Positions 1 through 7,956 are shown, numbered from the stretch's first letter. The stretch is DNA of 10,571 nucleotides from an uncultured Victivallales bacterium (GCA_903834675.1 CAILKC010000304.1:1-10571); one strand, 5' to 3'. Notes: generated by a model not told the origin, from the sequence alone. Program-made: numbers and translations.

Positions 1-222
1 GCTGGAGATGCGGTGGGCTCCACCGCCGCGCCTGAGGCCAGGCGCCTCTCCAGGGGAATGGACCGGCCGCGGCTCGCGGCCAGTGCCCGGGCGGCCCCGG
101 GCGCTCCCAGGGGAATGGACCGGCCGCGGCTCGCGGCCAGTGCCCGGGCGGCCCCGGGCGCTCCCATCGGCTGGAGATGCGGTGGGCTCCACCGCCGCGC
201 CTGAGGCCAGGCGCCTCTCCAA
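1..222. repeat. Array of double-hairpin repeat units (X-Y-Y-X)
   Basis: Four units lie in a row. Type X is at 1-52 and again, 52/52 identical, at 170-221. Type Y is a perfect 57-bp tandem duplication at 52-108 and 109-165. Each unit holds hairpin A (7-bp stem, GCT loop), one linker base, then hairpin B (4-base loop ending GGC). In X the stems are GCGGTGG/CCACCGC (10-26) and GCGCCTG/CAGGCGC (28-45). In Y they are GGCCGCG/CGCGGCC (65-81) and GTGCCCGGG/CCCGGGCGC (83-104, one T.G pair). The stem sequences differ while geometry and loops are kept. X copy 1 also has an outer stem 2-8/47-53 (CTGGAGA/TCTCCAG), giving a three-way junction. The array may continue left of the window. Function unknown; a REP-like dispersed element or a structured RNA are both possible. 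Confidence 0.85.
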
Positions 223-340
223 GGGGCGGCATTACCATCCGCCGCGGACTGGCCAAGCGGCGCCCGCGGCGTCATCTTACGCGGCGACAGAACCGCGGTC
301 TTTGACGTGAGTGGCGGTGCGGCTGGGCAGGAGTGCATTC
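223..340. other. Leader region upstream of the HNH gene
   Basis: This non-coding stretch lies between the hairpin array and the HNH gene. It contains short GC-rich inverted segments, for example GGCGG and CCGCC arms at 226-244, but no promoter I can defend. TTGACG at 302-307 has no -10 hexamer at a proper spacing. The ribosome binding site for the next gene, AGGAG, is at 329-333. Confidence 0.5.
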
Positions 341-793
341 ATGGCAGCCAACCAGAAGCTTCCCGATGCTGAGAACCAGGAGCAGATTCTGCGGGACTTA
401 CGGCAGAACGCCACGGTCCGGCAGGCTGGCTACCGGGACCGGGCGCTGAAGCTGCTGCCGCACATCTGTGGGAGCTGCAAGCGCGAATTCGAAGGGCGGC
501 GGCTGCGGGAGTTGACGGTCCACCACAAGGACCACAACTTCAAGAACAACCCCCCCGACGGCAGTAACTGGGAACTGCTGTGCCTGTTCTGTCACGACCA
601 CGAACACGAGAAGTACAAGCTGGCGGTGTACCATGGGGGGGCGGTGCCCGAGGACAATCAGCCTGCCCCTTCCATTTTCTCGCCCTTTGACCAGCTTGAC
701 GAACTCCTCAAGTCCGCCGACATCCGCACGGACCCTGGCACGGATGCAGACGCGGGGCCGGCGGGAGACAAACCAGCGGGCGGGCTTGTCTGA
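341..793 (+). CDS. YajD-like HNH endonuclease family protein
   Basis: Predicted 150-residue HNH nuclease-fold protein with two zinc-knuckle CxxC pairs. An early CGSC is followed by a central stretch with the His-His signature (TVHHKDH), then DGSNWELLC, then the second pair in CLFCHDHEH. This order and wording closely match E. coli YajD, an HNH protein whose physiological role is poorly known; metal-dependent DNA nicking is the family expectation, not shown here. A polar Asp/Pro-rich tail (about 35 residues) follows the domain. The reading frame is open further upstream to a GTG at 311, but ATG 341 is preferred because AGGAG sits 7 bases before it and the HNH family needs no extra N-terminus. 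It stands alone between two repeat arrays, with no restriction or mobile-element partners. Confidence 0.88.
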   Translation: MAANQKLPDAENQEQILRDLRQNATVRQAGYRDRALKLLPHICGSCKREFEGRRLRELTVHHKDHNFKNNPPDGSNWELLCLFCHDHEHEKYKLAVYHGGAVPEDNQPAPSIFSPFDQLDELLKSADIRTDPGTDADAGPAGDKPAGGLV

Positions 794-805
794 GAACCGG
801 GTTCT

Positions 806-896
806 AGGGTTCAGGGTTCAGGGTTCAGGGTTCAGGGTTCAGGGTTCAGGGTTCAGGGTTCAGGGTTCAGGGTTCAGGGTTCAGGGTTCAGGGTTC
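806..896 (+). repeat. Tandem heptamer array (AGGGTTC)13
   Basis: Thirteen uninterrupted, identical copies of the 7-base unit AGGGTTC begin 12 bases after the HNH stop codon, with a decayed unit (GGGTTCT) just before. Perfect identity across all copies points to slippage or recent expansion, so copy number probably varies between strains. GGG runs separated by TTCA are a sequence type able to form G-quadruplexes on the plus strand. Because the period is 7, the array encodes a repeating peptide in each frame; the ORF that spans it is an artefact. Single or double units recur at 3174-3187 (inverted), 10471-10480 and 10554-10560. Confidence 0.95.
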
Positions 897-915
897 CCGG
901 GGTCACCCCGGAACC
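892..915 (+). repeat. Hairpin closing the heptamer array
   Basis: GGTTCC (892-897) pairs with GGAACC (910-915), and GGGG (899-902) pairs with CCCC (906-909). This gives a 10-bp stem with one bulged C (898) and a TCA loop. The left arm is built from the last heptamer. It lies 30 bases before the start codon of the next gene and has no T-tract, so it is not a standard intrinsic terminator. It could affect that gene's translation or mark the end of the repeat element. Confidence 0.6.
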
Positions 916-945
916 TGCGGGCGACAGACGAAGAGGGACACCGGC

Positions 946-3126
946 ATGCGGTCTCGTTCAATCGGCTCGGCAAACGGGCTCTGGCGTCTCGCCCATTGGC
1001 GGGTTCTGGCGGCGCTCGGACTTGGGCTTGGGCTCGGACTCGTTTGTGGCTGTACTGGCGTGGCTACGGCGGCGCGCCAGTCTGGCTTCTCACTGGCGGC
1101 CTACGACAGCCTGTGTACCTGGCGCGAGGGGAGCGCCCCGGCGGGGGGGGCGTCCACGGTTGAGATCAGTGCTGCGCTGGGGGAGACGGAGGGGTTCCAG
1201 ATCATCCTGGCCAACGCCTCGGCAGAGACCTTGCGTGACCTCCGAGTCTCCGTCTCGGGTCTGGCGGGGGTGGAGGTCACCATCTACGCCGTGGGCAGCG
1301 TGCGGATCGGCACCCCGGGGCGCTCCACCGAGGCGCTGCCGGGGCGCTACTACGATCTGCTGCGGCCGGCGGGGTGGGAAAGCGTGGCGCCGGGGCAGTT
1401 CCAACCCTACTGGATCGATCTGCGGGTGCCGGACCGCGGGGTGGCGCCGGGACGCTACCGCGGCGCCGTCAGCGTCGCCAGCGGGAGCGGGCTGCGCCAG
1501 TTGCCGGTCAGCTTGCGCGTGCGGGAGTTCCACTTGCCGGTCACGCCAACCCTGAAGGTGGCCTTCGCCTTTGGCCTATCCTGGATGGAGCAGTATTACG
1601 GCCAGAAGCTGACGCCTGACCAGTTCCGTGCGGCTCAGGACACGATGCTCGATCATCGCCTGGGGCCGGTGCCGATGTGGGACTCGGGAAAGGAGTTCTT
1701 CAACGAGGAGACGGTCAAACACTGCCTGGGCCGAGGCATGAATGTCTTCCTGCTCTCGTGCGGCGGACAGACGGATGACGAGATCGGGCGCTCCCTCGAG
1801 GCCCTGCAGCCGAAGGTGGCGCTGTTGCGAGGGCTGGGTGCACTCGATCGGACCTACCTCTTCGGGTACGATGAGATTCTCGCCACGCGGCCGGAGCGGG
1901 TGCCGAGCATGCGCAAGGCCTACGAGGGTTTCCAGACTCGCTACCCCGGCATCAAGCGGATCAACACGAGCCGGCCCGATGCTCGCCTGCGGGACTTCGT
2001 CGACATCTTTGTCGTCCCCACCAACGAGTGTACCCCCGACCTGGCCAGGGAACGCGAGACCTGGTGGTACTCCGTGGGCGCGGATCGCCTCAGTACGGAA
2101 CCCGACTTCCGCATCGATTTTCCGGGGGCGGTGCAGCGCGGCTTCTTCAGCGCGGACTGGGCGGAGGGAGTGACCGGGCACCTGTACTGGGCGGTGCAGC
2201 GCGAGTGGCCGAACAACCAGGGCATCCAGGACAAGAGTCGGCCTGAATCCGAGTGGCAGACCGCCTACGCCAACGCCTTCACCCAGAAGCTGTCGGAGGA
2301 TAATGGCGGAGGCAATCTCTTCTATCCGGACGGCGCGGGTGGCATGCTGCCCACGCCGCGGGTCAAGCGGATTCGCGATGGCATCGAGGATTACGAGTAC
2401 CTGGCTCAGCTCCAGGCGCGGGTGGCAGAGTTGGAGGGCCTGCGACCGCCGGGCTGGAAAAGCGTGGCCAAGCGGGCCCGGGCGCTGCTGACGGTGCCGG
2501 CTACGGTCGTGGAGGCGAGCTCCGGGGCGTTTCCAGGCTGGACCGTGGCGGGCAGCGACGCGCCCTTCTCCATCACCGTACACCCCAACGCCCTGCATGG
2601 CGGCCAGCAGGCGCTCAGGGTCGTACCGGGGGGGCAGGAAGCGGCCGTCTACCAGGACCTCCCGATCACCCCCGGCAAGCCCTGCACCGTGAGCGGTTGG
2701 GTGAAGACGGACGATCTCACCGGCCAGGCCTGCATCCGGGCCGAATTCCGCGACGCGCAGGGGGCGGTTCTGCTGCGTTGCGAGTCCGACCCGGTGTCCG
2801 GCTCAACCGGCCCGAAGACCTTCATCCAGGGCCAGGTCGCGGTGCCCACGGCGCCGCCGGGGACCGTGTCGCTGCGCCTCAGCCTGGTGGCCTGCCTGAC
2901 CTCTGTGCCGACCGGCAAAGACGTCCCGCTACCCAAGGCCTTCTTCGACGATATCAGCGTCCGCCGGGGCCGGCGCGACGAGCCGCTTTCGAACCCAGGT
3001 TTCGAAGTGAAGCGCCTCTGGATCACGCGGGACGCCGCGCCCCTGTTGGCTTACCGAGAACGTCTGGGGGACAGTCTCGACGAGTGCGCCGAGGTCCTTG
3101 GCCGGGCGACCGCGCCAGCTGACTGA
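946..3126 (+). CDS. DUF4091/GH123-like lipoprotein with C-terminal jelly-roll region
   Basis: A 726-residue protein, probably a secreted lipoprotein acting on glycans. A basic N-terminus and Gly/Leu-rich hydrophobic segment end in LVCGC, making Cys36 a plausible lipidation site. Residues ~48-190 resemble the beta-sandwich domain preceding GH123-type barrels. Residues ~195-495 match DUF4091: FGYDE (306-310) supplies an Asp309-Glu310 pair like the catalytic DE pair of GH123 beta-N-acetylgalactosaminidases, and the family's typical end block GNLFYP...RIRDGIEDYEYL is present (DGIEDYEYL at 478-486). Residues ~526-690 look like a CBM4/9-type jelly roll (GWTVAG, VSGWVKTDD, FFDDISV). A short tail starts with SNPGFE. 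AAGAGGG at 931-937 lies 8 bases before ATG 946. Known family: DUF4091 proteins are abundant in PVC and Armatimonadota genomes. Inferred: glycosidase activity; the substrate is unknown. Confidence 0.85.
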   Translation: MRSRSIGSANGLWRLAHWRVLAALGLGLGLGLVCGCTGVATAARQSGFSLAAYDSLCTWREGSAPAGGASTVEISAALGETEGFQIILANASAETLRDLRVSVSGLAGVEVTIYAVGSVRIGTPGRSTEALPGRYYDLLRPAGWESVAPGQFQPYWIDLRVPDRGVAPGRYRGAVSVASGSGLRQLPVSLRVREFHLPVTPTLKVAFAFGLSWMEQYYGQKLTPDQFRAAQDTMLDHRLGPVPMWDSGKEFFNEETVKHCLGRGMNVFLLSCGGQTDDEIGRSLEALQPKVALLRGLGALDRTYLFGYDEILATRPERVPSMRKAYEGFQTRYPGIKRINTSRPDARLRDFVDIFVVPTNECTPDLARERETWWYSVGADRLSTEPDFRIDFPGAVQRGFFSADWAEGVTGHLYWAVQREWPNNQGIQDKSRPESEWQTAYANAFTQKLSEDNGGGNLFYPDGAGGMLPTPRVKRIRDGIEDYEYLAQLQARVAELEGLRPPGWKSVAKRARALLTVPATVVEASSGAFPGWTVAGSDAPFSITVHPNALHGGQQALRVVPGGQEAAVYQDLPITPGKPCTVSGWVKTDDLTGQACIRAEFRDAQGAVLLRCESDPVSGSTGPKTFIQGQVAVPTAPPGTVSLRLSLVACLTSVPTGKDVPLPKAFFDDISVRRGRRDEPLSNPGFEVKRLWITRDAAPLLAYRERLGDSLDECAEVLGRATAPAD

Positions 3127-3342
3127 GCCGCGGTCGGGGTGCCGACGGCGCCGGGCACTATCCGGGGCCAGCGCTGAACCCTGAACCCCAGGACCTGAGT
3201 AGTCAGCACCTACGGAACTGACCAGTGCCCATGCGGGCCAAGGAGGCTGGCGGCACGGGCTTCCTGCCACTACGGTATGCCCACGCCGGGGGCTGCCGCC
3301 GGACCCGGTGAGGTTGGAACAGAATCTGGAGAGGTCGTGTCT
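3127..3342. other. Intergenic region with dispersed repeat
   Basis: This 216-base gap holds two inverted heptamer units, CTGAACC twice at 3174-3187, fused to the 44-bp dispersed repeat at 3180-3223. A small stem GTCGG/CCGAC with a GGTG loop lies just after the lipoprotein stop codon; it is too short and lacks a T-tract, so I do not call it a terminator. The frame of the next gene is open back to an ATG at 3277, but that segment is Gly/Ala/Pro-rich and unlike a signal sequence. Confidence 0.6.
3180..3223 (+). repeat. 44-bp dispersed repeat, copy 1
   Basis: This segment matches the reverse complement of 10438-10481 at 43 of 44 positions; the only difference is G at 3206 against C in the reverse complement of the other copy. 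One end (CCTGAACCCC) merges into the GAACC heptamer motif; the other ends at GGAACTGACC. Both copies are intergenic. It is probably a mobile or recombining intergenic element. Confidence 0.9.
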
Positions 3343-3909
3343 ATGATCCCCGCCTCCATCAAACTCGTCTTTGCGCGCCTCTCCGCGACTCCGCAACGCC
3401 GCGTCGCGGCACTGGCCGTGGTGGCAACGGTGGTCGGAGTCAGCCTGGTCACGGCTCTTTGGCTGGGGCCGCGCTGGACGATGTATAGCCTCGAGGGGAC
3501 CGGCCTGGTGGTCGAGTTGCCGGCGGCGCCGGAGGCTTCTCGCGCCGGCAGTGGCGGGGCACTGTTCCAGGTACGCTGTCCGAACCTGGCGGTGGTCGCC
3601 AACGGCGGCCCCATTTCCGCAGCCAGCACGCCAGACCCGGGGGCGCTGGTGCAACAGGCCATGACGCAGGTGCGGGCCACGCCGGGGATTTCCGACCTCG
3701 ACTACCGCGTCGGCCAGGAGCGCCTCAACGGCCAGTCCTGCCTGGTGCTGGCTGGCACTTTCCGCCGTGAGGGTGTGCCAAGTCGGCTCCAGGGCGCCTT
3801 CTTCCTGATGCCGGAGCGGCATGGTCATGTGCTGTGCTTCTGGAGCGACCGGAAGGGCGCCAACCAGGCGCGGCGGGTGCTGCAATCACTGCGCGTCGAA
3901 GCGCGCTGA
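3343..3909 (+). CDS. Membrane-anchored protein of unknown function
   Basis: I do not recognise this 188-residue protein. A short basic N-terminus (KLVFARLSATPQRR) leads into one hydrophobic segment at ~21-42, read as a signal anchor with the rest outside the membrane. The remaining ~145 residues start with MYSLEGTGLVVELP and include GQERLNGQSCLVLAG, a strand-rich stretch, and an end with a basic helix (QARRVLQSLRV). The alternation of 'gly-leu-val-val-glu-leu-pro' near the start and a final helix is reminiscent of PsbP/DUF1795-like small surface domains, but this is a weak impression. ATG 3343 is chosen over ATG 3277 because GGAGAGG lies 8 bases upstream and because the membrane segment then sits in a normal position. 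It is convergent with the BatA gene, 54 bases apart. Confidence 0.75.
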   Translation: MIPASIKLVFARLSATPQRRVAALAVVATVVGVSLVTALWLGPRWTMYSLEGTGLVVELPAAPEASRAGSGGALFQVRCPNLAVVANGGPISAASTPDPGALVQQAMTQVRATPGISDLDYRVGQERLNGQSCLVLAGTFRREGVPSRLQGAFFLMPERHGHVLCFWSDRKGANQARRVLQSLRVEAR

Positions 3910-3914
3910 TCTTT

Positions 3915-3934
3915 GGGGTCAACCCTCGACTTTT
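3915..3934 (-). repeat. Short dispersed repeat, copy 1 (inverted relative to 9634-9654)
   Basis: Read on the minus strand this is AAAAGTCGAGGGTTGACCCC. It matches AAGAGCCGAGGGTTTGACCCC at 9634-9654 with two substitutions and one inserted T. It sits between two convergent stop codons. A bidirectional terminator is not supported, because no adequate stem exists here. Confidence 0.6.
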
Positions 3935-3963
3935 AGCCTCAGATTGACTGTCCAGACGCCCCA

Positions 3964-5868
3964 CTAGGTGACGGCCCGACGTCGGGGCAGATCGTTCAGC
4001 AAGCCCTCGAGCAGCAGTACCCCGGCCAGGGCCACAGCCAGCCAGCGCCACCATTCCCGGCGGCGTTCACGCGAGGGCGGCAGGGTGCTCTCGGCGGCGG
4101 CATCGCGCTCGTCTTCGGGAGCGGGCCCAATGCCGAGCGCCGCCCGAAAGTCCAGCTCGGAGCAGCGCTCCACCCGCATCTCCAGCGGCTCCGGGATGAC
4201 CATGGTCAAGGGCTCGCCCTCGCGTACACCGGGCACTCCGGGAGTGGTGATGGATGCCGGGGTGCTGGCCAGGCCGCCGGTGCGCTCGCGCAGACCGGTC
4301 ACATGCGCGGCAACCTCCCGCACCAGGGGCAGGAAGATACGCTCGGTGGGCCAGTCGGTCCAGGCCCGGCTGCAAGGGTTGCCGACCAGTACCAAGCGGC
4401 CTGAGCCTAACGTCCCCGCCACCAGCGCCGGGCGACCGCCCGACAGGCGGGCCAGGACCACGCTGCCGGGATCCGGCTTGAGCTGGAACGCATCGCGGAA
4501 GACGATCCGCCGCAGGTTGCCGGTCTCGGCGGCGCCAAAGGCCCGCATCACGGGGTGGGCGCTGTCCCAGTCGGCGATGGCCTCCGGGACGGCGAGGCGG
4601 TTGGCGGAGACGGCGGCGGGCAGCAGGCCGGCCTGGCGCAGCGAGCGCAGGGCGGCGGAGTCCGCGTTGTCCCCCAGGAACAGCACCAGGCCCATGCCGC
4701 GTTTGACCGCCTCGGCCAGGGCTTTGGCCTGGACGTCCGGGATCGCGGGAACATCGCACAGCCAGACCGCGTCGGCGCCGCCGCCCCCGGACACCTCCGT
4801 GCGGGTCTCGAGGGTGTAGACGGCGCGCCCTGCGCCGTCGCGTTCGCCGGCCAGGGCGGTCGCGAGGAAGTACCCGCCACTTTCCGGGTTCGCCTGGGCC
4901 GGGTGTCCTTCGACCAGCAGCAGGCGCAGCGGTCGCCAGAGCGTGACCGCAAAGTCCAGGCGGTCGTCTCCCGGCCAGGCATCTGCCGAGGCCAGGCGCA
5001 CCGACCCCCGGCAGAGGCCCACCGGTGGCTGCCGCACGGTAAAGACGGCCTCCTGAGAGCCCATGGGCAGAGAGCGCTGTTCGGCCTCGCGGCCATCGAT
5101 CTGGAAGCTCACGTCGAGGGTGCCGGGCGGCGGCGGGCCGGAACAGACCAACTGCACCGCAAAGCGTGCCTCCGCGCCAGGGACTGGGGTCAGGCAGGTC
5201 ACCGCGGCGACGGCCAGGTTGTAGGTTCCGGGTAGCGGCGCCTCGCGGAGGCGCACGGTGATCCCCGCGGGCCAGTTGGCCAGGGGTCGCGGCGGCAAGC
5301 CGGAGCGTTGCAGGTCCGTCACCAGGATGATGTCCTTGACCCGGGCCGGGGATGCCTGCAGGCGGTCGGCGGCCCAGCGCAGGGCGGCGGCGTAGTCGGT
5401 GGCGGCGCCCTCGGCGGGGCGGTCCGGCAGAGTGGGGGCCAGGGCAGGCCGGTCGGCGAATATCGCCATCGCGCTCTGGGCCGAATCGGGCAGCTTGGCC
5501 ACGGCCTCGCGGCCCATGTCCCGCACCGTGTCCCACAGCGGTCGGCCCAGGAGCCGGCCCGCCATGCTGCCGGAGGCGTCCAGGAGAACCAGGGTCTCGG
5601 TGTCCCGGTCCCGCTGCGCCGCCGGCTCGGCAACGTACGGCCGGGCAAACAGCCCCACGAGCAGGGCGATGGCCAGCAGGCGCAGGAACAGCAGAAACAC
5701 ATCGCGCAGGCGACGCCAGCGCGTCGTCTCCTGGACGGCCTGGCGCAGAAACCGCACGCTGCCCAGATCCGCGGGTTCAAAGCGGCGGTTGCGCAGCAGG
5801 TGGATGATGACCGGGACCGCGAGCGCCGTCAGGCCAGCGAGCATGCCGAGATGAACCCAGGCGATCAT
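3964..5868 (-). CDS. BatA-type membrane protein with VWA and GATase-like domains
   Basis: A 634-residue inner-membrane protein. Residues ~1-79 are the BatA N-terminal domain (two hydrophobic segments, ~7-26 and 57-76, with the typical HLLRNRR...LGSVRFL between them). A von Willebrand A domain follows, with MIDAS residues DASGS (97-101), a Thr in ATDY (~157) and VTDL (Asp185). Residues ~312-527 form a Rossmann/class I glutamine-amidotransferase-like domain (LRLLLVEG, VWLCDVP, GMGLVLFLGDN, GRLVLVGNP) without an evident catalytic Cys. A last hydrophobic segment (~606-624) anchors the C-terminus. The frame also allows TTG at 5871, but ATG 5868 is the better start: it shares one base with the DUF58 stop (TGATG) and follows GGGGATGAG. 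Known: such proteins partner with MoxR and DUF58 proteins. Inferred: the VWA domain is the metal-dependent binding platform of this module. Confidence 0.92.
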   Translation of the reverse strand: MIAWVHLGMLAGLTALAVPVIIHLLRNRRFEPADLGSVRFLRQAVQETTRWRRLRDVFLLFLRLLAIALLVGLFARPYVAEPAAQRDRDTETLVLLDASGSMAGRLLGRPLWDTVRDMGREAVAKLPDSAQSAMAIFADRPALAPTLPDRPAEGAATDYAAALRWAADRLQASPARVKDIILVTDLQRSGLPPRPLANWPAGITVRLREAPLPGTYNLAVAAVTCLTPVPGAEARFAVQLVCSGPPPPGTLDVSFQIDGREAEQRSLPMGSQEAVFTVRQPPVGLCRGSVRLASADAWPGDDRLDFAVTLWRPLRLLLVEGHPAQANPESGGYFLATALAGERDGAGRAVYTLETRTEVSGGGGADAVWLCDVPAIPDVQAKALAEAVKRGMGLVLFLGDNADSAALRSLRQAGLLPAAVSANRLAVPEAIADWDSAHPVMRAFGAAETGNLRRIVFRDAFQLKPDPGSVVLARLSGGRPALVAGTLGSGRLVLVGNPCSRAWTDWPTERIFLPLVREVAAHVTGLRERTGGLASTPASITTPGVPGVREGEPLTMVIPEPLEMRVERCSELDFRAALGIGPAPEDERDAAAESTLPPSRERRREWWRWLAVALAGVLLLEGLLNDLPRRRAVT

Positions 5869-6773
5869 CAACTCATCCCCGAACGCCGCAGCAGGTAGTT
5901 GATCAGCACCTCACCCAGCGGGTTACGGGTGGTGGTGGTCAGCCAGTCAAAACCGGCTTCGACACAGCGCCGCTGCAAGTCCTTCTGCCAGGCGGCCACG
6001 TCACGATGTACGGCATCCCGCACGGCCGCGGCGTCCGTGCGAACGCGCTCGTCGGTCTCCAGATCACGGAACTCGTACTGGCCACGCTCGGGCAGGCGTT
6101 CCTCCCAGGGATCGAGCACCTGCAAGAGGATGACCTCATGGCCGTAGAAGCGTAGGTTGTTGAGCCCCCGAAACACGGCATCGACGTCGTCAAACAGGTC
6201 CGAGATCAGGACGACGACGCCGCGCCGGCGGCAGAGCTGCAGGACTTCATCGAGTTCCAGCGCCAGGCGGCTTGGGCCGTGCGCTGGCGCCTGGTCCAAC
6301 AAGGCCGCAATCTCGCGCAGCTGCCCCGGCCGCACCTTGGGCGGCACCTGATCGCGCACCCCGCCGCCGATGAGGAAGACCCCGGGCGCATCTCGCGCCA
6401 GTAGCGCCAGGTAAGCCAGGGCCGCCACGGCGCGGGCGCCGTAACGCCACTTGGGCGCCGGGCCGTGAGCACAGGTCATACTGCCGCTGCAATCCAGCAG
6501 CAGATACAGATTGAGATTGGTATCCGACTTGAACTGCTTGACGTAGAGGCGGTCGGTCCGGGCCCACAGGTTCCAGTTCACATGCCGCAGGTCGTCGCCA
6601 GGCTGATACTCGCGGTGCGCATCGAATTCGGCGCTGAAGCCGAGGTAGGGGCTGCGGTGCAGGCCATGCAGTGCCCCTTCGACCACGCCGCGCGCGACCA
6701 GTTCCAGGTCATCCATGGCCATGAACAGGTCAGGGTCTTCCAGAGCGGCGTAGGGTCGCGCGGCGGAGCTCAC
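5868..6773 (-). CDS. DUF58 protein (VWA-like)
   Basis: A 301-residue DUF58 family protein, the usual second member of MoxR operons. The N-terminal family signature is clear: HRSPYLGFSAEF, then HREYQPGDDLRHVNW (53-67) and ARTDRLYVKQF. A degenerate VWA fold follows, with a MIDAS-like DCSGS (94-98) and SDLFDD (191-196). No transmembrane segment is seen, unlike longer DUF58 proteins, so it is probably cytoplasmic or peripheral. The start is a GTG at 6773; the next ATG (6722) would remove the LEDPDLF segment that usually begins the family. No strong Shine-Dalgarno precedes it, but a small upstream ORF overlaps the GTG by four bases (GTGA), so translation may be coupled. It ends within TGATG of the BatA start. 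Confidence 0.93.
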   Translation of the reverse strand: MSSAARPYAALEDPDLFMAMDDLELVARGVVEGALHGLHRSPYLGFSAEFDAHREYQPGDDLRHVNWNLWARTDRLYVKQFKSDTNLNLYLLLDCSGSMTCAHGPAPKWRYGARAVAALAYLALLARDAPGVFLIGGGVRDQVPPKVRPGQLREIAALLDQAPAHGPSRLALELDEVLQLCRRRGVVVLISDLFDDVDAVFRGLNNLRFYGHEVILLQVLDPWEERLPERGQYEFRDLETDERVRTDAAAVRDAVHRDVAAWQKDLQRRCVEAGFDWLTTTTRNPLGEVLINYLLRRSGMS

Positions 6774-6898
6774 GGGTCACCGGTGCCTTCGGTCCACCCT
6801 CGGCCGCCGGGTTCTGCGCCAGTCGGCTGCGGGACCCGGAGATCCCGCGTGCCACCGGAGTCGGCCGGACCTCGCGCTGGGTGAACCATGGTTCTCAT
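6770..6898 (-). CDS. Possible small ORF in the moxR-DUF58 gap
   Basis: A 42-codon ORF starts 26 bases after the MoxR stop and ends with a TGA that overlaps the DUF58 GTG start as GTGA. The product is Gly, Pro and Arg rich with no hydrophobic segment or recognisable domain. A second in-frame ATG lies in a perfect 12-bp palindrome GAACCATGGTTC (6883-6894). The Shine-Dalgarno match is weak. GC-rich sequence gives such ORFs by chance, so this may simply be a leader whose translation carries ribosomes to DUF58, or nothing at all. Confidence 0.25.
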   Translation of the reverse strand: MRTMVHPARGPADSGGTRDLRVPQPTGAEPGGRGWTEGTGDP

Positions 6899-6924
6899 GG
6901 AAAGGGTTCCAGGGGCAGAGCGCC

Positions 6925-7929
<1,005 letters not shown>

Positions 7930-7956
7930 GCCGACACCCTTTCCACTGCGGGGCCA

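Noticed and set aside
1..222. CRISPR array
   Set aside because: The units are hairpin-rich and abut one another; there are no variable spacers of constant length and no cas genes.
8..310. ORFs through the left-hand repeat array encoding Arg/Pro/Ala-rich repeats
   Set aside because: The coding appearance comes from GC-rich hairpin repeats; no initiation signal and no domain.
302..330. Sigma70 promoter starting with TTGACG before the HNH gene
   Set aside because: No acceptable -10 hexamer at 16-18 bases downstream, and the position overlaps the ribosome binding site.
633..1163. 176-codon plus-strand ORF crossing the heptamer array, with a repeating GSGFRVQ peptide
   Set aside because: The peptide is only the translation of (AGGGTTC)n; it overlaps the HNH gene and the lipoprotein gene in the wrong frame and has no ribosome binding site.
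1576..2598. 340-codon minus-strand ORF antisense to the lipoprotein gene
   Set aside because: Composition is that of a shadow frame; the DUF4091 signature is on the plus strand.
3910..3963. Bidirectional terminator between the convergent genes
   Set aside because: GGGGT and ACCCT arms do not form an adequate stem, although a TTTT run is present.
3968..4819. Long plus-strand ORFs antisense to the BatA gene (also 4555-5235 and 5308-5898)
   Set aside because: They mirror a well-supported VWA/BatA gene in high-GC DNA and contain no recognisable motifs.
4067..5536. 489-codon minus-strand ORF inside the BatA gene
   Set aside because: Arg/Gly/Pro-rich out-of-frame shadow; the overlapping frame has the clear BatA and VWA motifs.
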